From Linnemannia elongata (Eukaryota > Mortierellomycota > Mortierellomycetes > Mortierellales > Mortierellaceae), in NCBI GenBank assembly GCA_036320915.1, contig JAXBDG010000023.1, positions 186,001 to 250,000 of the forward strand: 64,000 bases of DNA, given 5' to 3'. The notes beneath the pieces were generated by a model. The model saw only the letters and a list, made by a program, of their open reading frames with translations, was not told the DNA's origin and did no database searches. Position 1 is the stretch's first letter; every line of letters starts with the position of its first letter. Positions 62,800 through 64,000 of this stretch are shown here, one piece after another. The translations under genes were made by a program, and so were the position numbers.

Positions 62800-64000
62800 A
62801 TGACTGCAGAACAAATTGACCTTGGAGAGGAGCAGAGCGACGTCGAGGCGGTCAAACGGTACACCAAGGATGCCAAGCAAGGGGATGCAGCCGCACAATC
62901 CAACCTTGGATGTATGTACAAGGAGGGACAAGGAGTGGACCAGAGTGATGACGAGGCGGTCAAGTGGTTCACCAAGGCTGCCGAGCAAGGGGATGCAGTC
63001 GCACAGCACAAACTTGGATTCATGTACAGCCAAGGACGAGGAGTGGAGCAGAGTGATGTCGAGGCGGTCAAGTGGTACACCAAGGCTGCCGAGCAAGGGA
63101 ATTTAGTCGCGCAGTACAACCTTGGATTGGAATACGAACAAGGGCAAGGCGTTGAGCAGAGCTATGTTGAGGCGGTCAAGTGGTACACCAAGTCTGCCGA
63201 GCAAGGGGATGCAGCGGCACAGTACAACCTTGGAACGATGTACATGCATGGACGAGGAGTGGAGCAGAACGACGTCGAGGCAGTCAATTGGTTCACCAAA
63301 GCTGTCGAGCAAGGGTATGCAAACGCACAGTCCAGCCTTGGAGTGATGTACATGCATGGACGAGGACTGGAGCAGAACGACGTCGAGGCAGTCAATTGGT
63401 ACACCAAGGCTGCCGAGCAAGGGTATGCAGTCGCACAGTTCAACCTTGGAGCGATGTACATGCATGGACAAGGAGTGGAGCAGAACGACGTCGAGGCAGT
63501 CAATTGGTTCACCAAGGCTGTCGAGCAAGGGTATGCAAACGCACAGTCCAACCTTGGAGTGATGTACATGCATGGACGAGGAGTGGAGCAGAATGACGTC
63601 GAGGCAGTCAATTGGTACACCAAGGCTGCCGAGCAAGGGGTTGCAGTCGCACAGTTCAACCTTGGAGCGATGTACATGCATGGACGAGGAGTGGAGCAGA
63701 ACGACGTCGAGGCAGTCAATTGGTTCACCAAGGCTGCCGAGCAAGGGGATGCAAACACACAGTCCAACCTTGGAGTGATGTACATGCACGGACGAGGAGT
63801 GGAGCAGAACGACGTCGAGGCAGTCAATTGGTTCACCAAAGCTGTCGAGCAAGGGAATGCAAACGCACAGTACAACCTTGGATTGATGTACAACCAAGGA
63901 CGAGGAGTGGAGCAGAGTTATGTCGAGGCGGTCAAGTGGCACACCAAGTCTGCCGAGCAAGGACAAGCAGCCGCACAGGCCGACCTTGGAGCGATGTACA
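62800..64000 (+). CDS. Sel1-repeat (SLR) protein, 3' end outside the window
   Basis: An ATG at 62,800 opens a frame of at least 400 residues with no stop before the window ends. It consists of eleven 36-residue Sel1-like repeats of the form DVEAVNWFTKAAEQG followed by AQxNLGxMYxxGRGVEQN, spaced exactly 108 bp apart. The repeats are alpha-helical solenoids that bind other proteins. In this lineage they occur in signalling or receptor-like proteins. The N-terminus before the first repeat is only about 12 residues, so an upstream exon may exist. Repeats 5-9 are close to identical in pairs. Minus-strand and other plus-strand open frames here are artefacts of the repeat period. Confidence 0.88.
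   Translation, partial: MTAEQIDLGEEQSDVEAVKRYTKDAKQGDAAAQSNLGCMYKEGQGVDQSDDEAVKWFTKAAEQGDAVAQHKLGFMYSQGRGVEQSDVEAVKWYTKAAEQGNLVAQYNLGLEYEQGQGVEQSYVEAVKWYTKSAEQGDAAAQYNLGTMYMHGRGVEQNDVEAVNWFTKAVEQGYANAQSSLGVMYMHGRGLEQNDVEAVNWYTKAAEQGYAVAQFNLGAMYMHGQGVEQNDVEAVNWFTKAVEQGYANAQSNLGVMYMHGRGVEQNDVEAVNWYTKAAEQGVAVAQFNLGAMYMHGRGVEQNDVEAVNWFTKAAEQGDANTQSNLGVMYMHGRGVEQNDVEAVNWFTKAVEQGNANAQYNLGLMYNQGRGVEQSYVEAVKWHTKSAEQGQAAAQADLGAMY
62836..64000 (+). repeat. 108-bp tandem repeat encoding Sel1 units
   Basis: Eleven units, the last cut by the window end. Units 5 and 7 (AVEQGYANAQS) and 6 and 8 (AAEQG-AVAQF) alternate, so the recent unit of duplication is 216 bp. Confidence 0.92.

Noticed and set aside
63103..63966. 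Minus-strand frames of 287 and 243 residues
   Set aside because: They arise because the 108-bp Sel1 repeat keeps other frames open. Repeated CLDVVLLHSSS-like sequence has no independent support.
1..64000. CRISPR arrays or bacterial operons
   Set aside because: The tandem repeats are coding LRR/Sel1 units or simple repeats without unique spacers, and the gene structure is fungal.

Overview
The window looks like nuclear DNA of an early-diverging filamentous fungus, most likely Mortierellomycotina (Mortierella, Linnemannia or a relative). The evidence is short GT-AG introns with CTAAC-type branch sites, many F-box/leucine-rich-repeat (LRR) genes, Sel1-repeat and LRR-receptor-like genes, families of membrane proteins found only in fungi, small secreted cysteine-rich proteins, and a dense load of DIRS, Crypton, pogo/Fot1 and Helitron-type elements. 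The assignment rests on recognising protein families, not on a marker gene.

Layout. 1-5.5 kb: a fused remnant of an F-box gene (promoter joined to 3' end), a small secreted cysteine-rich protein gene (-), and a decayed PIF1/Helitron-type helicase. 7-10.2 kb: a four-exon ABC transporter of the ABCB6/HMT1 half-transporter type. 12.2-16.4 kb: a Bles03-like gene, a coding relic and an intact F-box/LRR gene. 17-20.3 kb: a receptor-like gene with a tandem LRR array, with a solo DIRS remnant just behind it, then an aspartic protease (-). 22.7-24.3 kb: a foldback element, an ATTCGA-rich terminal-inverted-repeat element and a 28S rRNA fragment. 24.9-28.1 kb: a second receptor-like gene, paralogous to the first but with a different C-terminus. 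31-46 kb: three membrane proteins, a 4.3-kb DIRS element (34,007-38,298) and an F-box/LRR gene (-). 46.9-53.6 kb: a secreted cysteine-rich protein, another F-box/LRR gene flanked by two 28S fragments, and a DUF6544-like gene of bacterial character. 54.4-62.3 kb: a seven-exon Crypton-type tyrosine recombinase gene, a pogo/Fot1 element with 139-bp inverted repeats, and an internally deleted PIF1 helicase. 62.8 kb to the end: a Sel1-repeat gene running off the window.

How it fits together. Three genes with unrelated or only partly related N-termini (a receptor-like module and two F-box proteins) carry almost the same 28-residue LRR unit. This suggests the arrays are homogenised or exchanged as modules. 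The two receptor-like genes share an N-terminal domain split by an intron at the same place and phase, a disordered linker, a coiled coil and a central IPRLF/CECG domain, then diverge into different LRR-type ends. This is the best candidate for a poorly described recognition system. Both DIRS insertions present their right terminus to the 3' end of an LRR-array gene. No tRNA gene, CRISPR array or replication origin was recognised. All calls come from reading the sequence alone.
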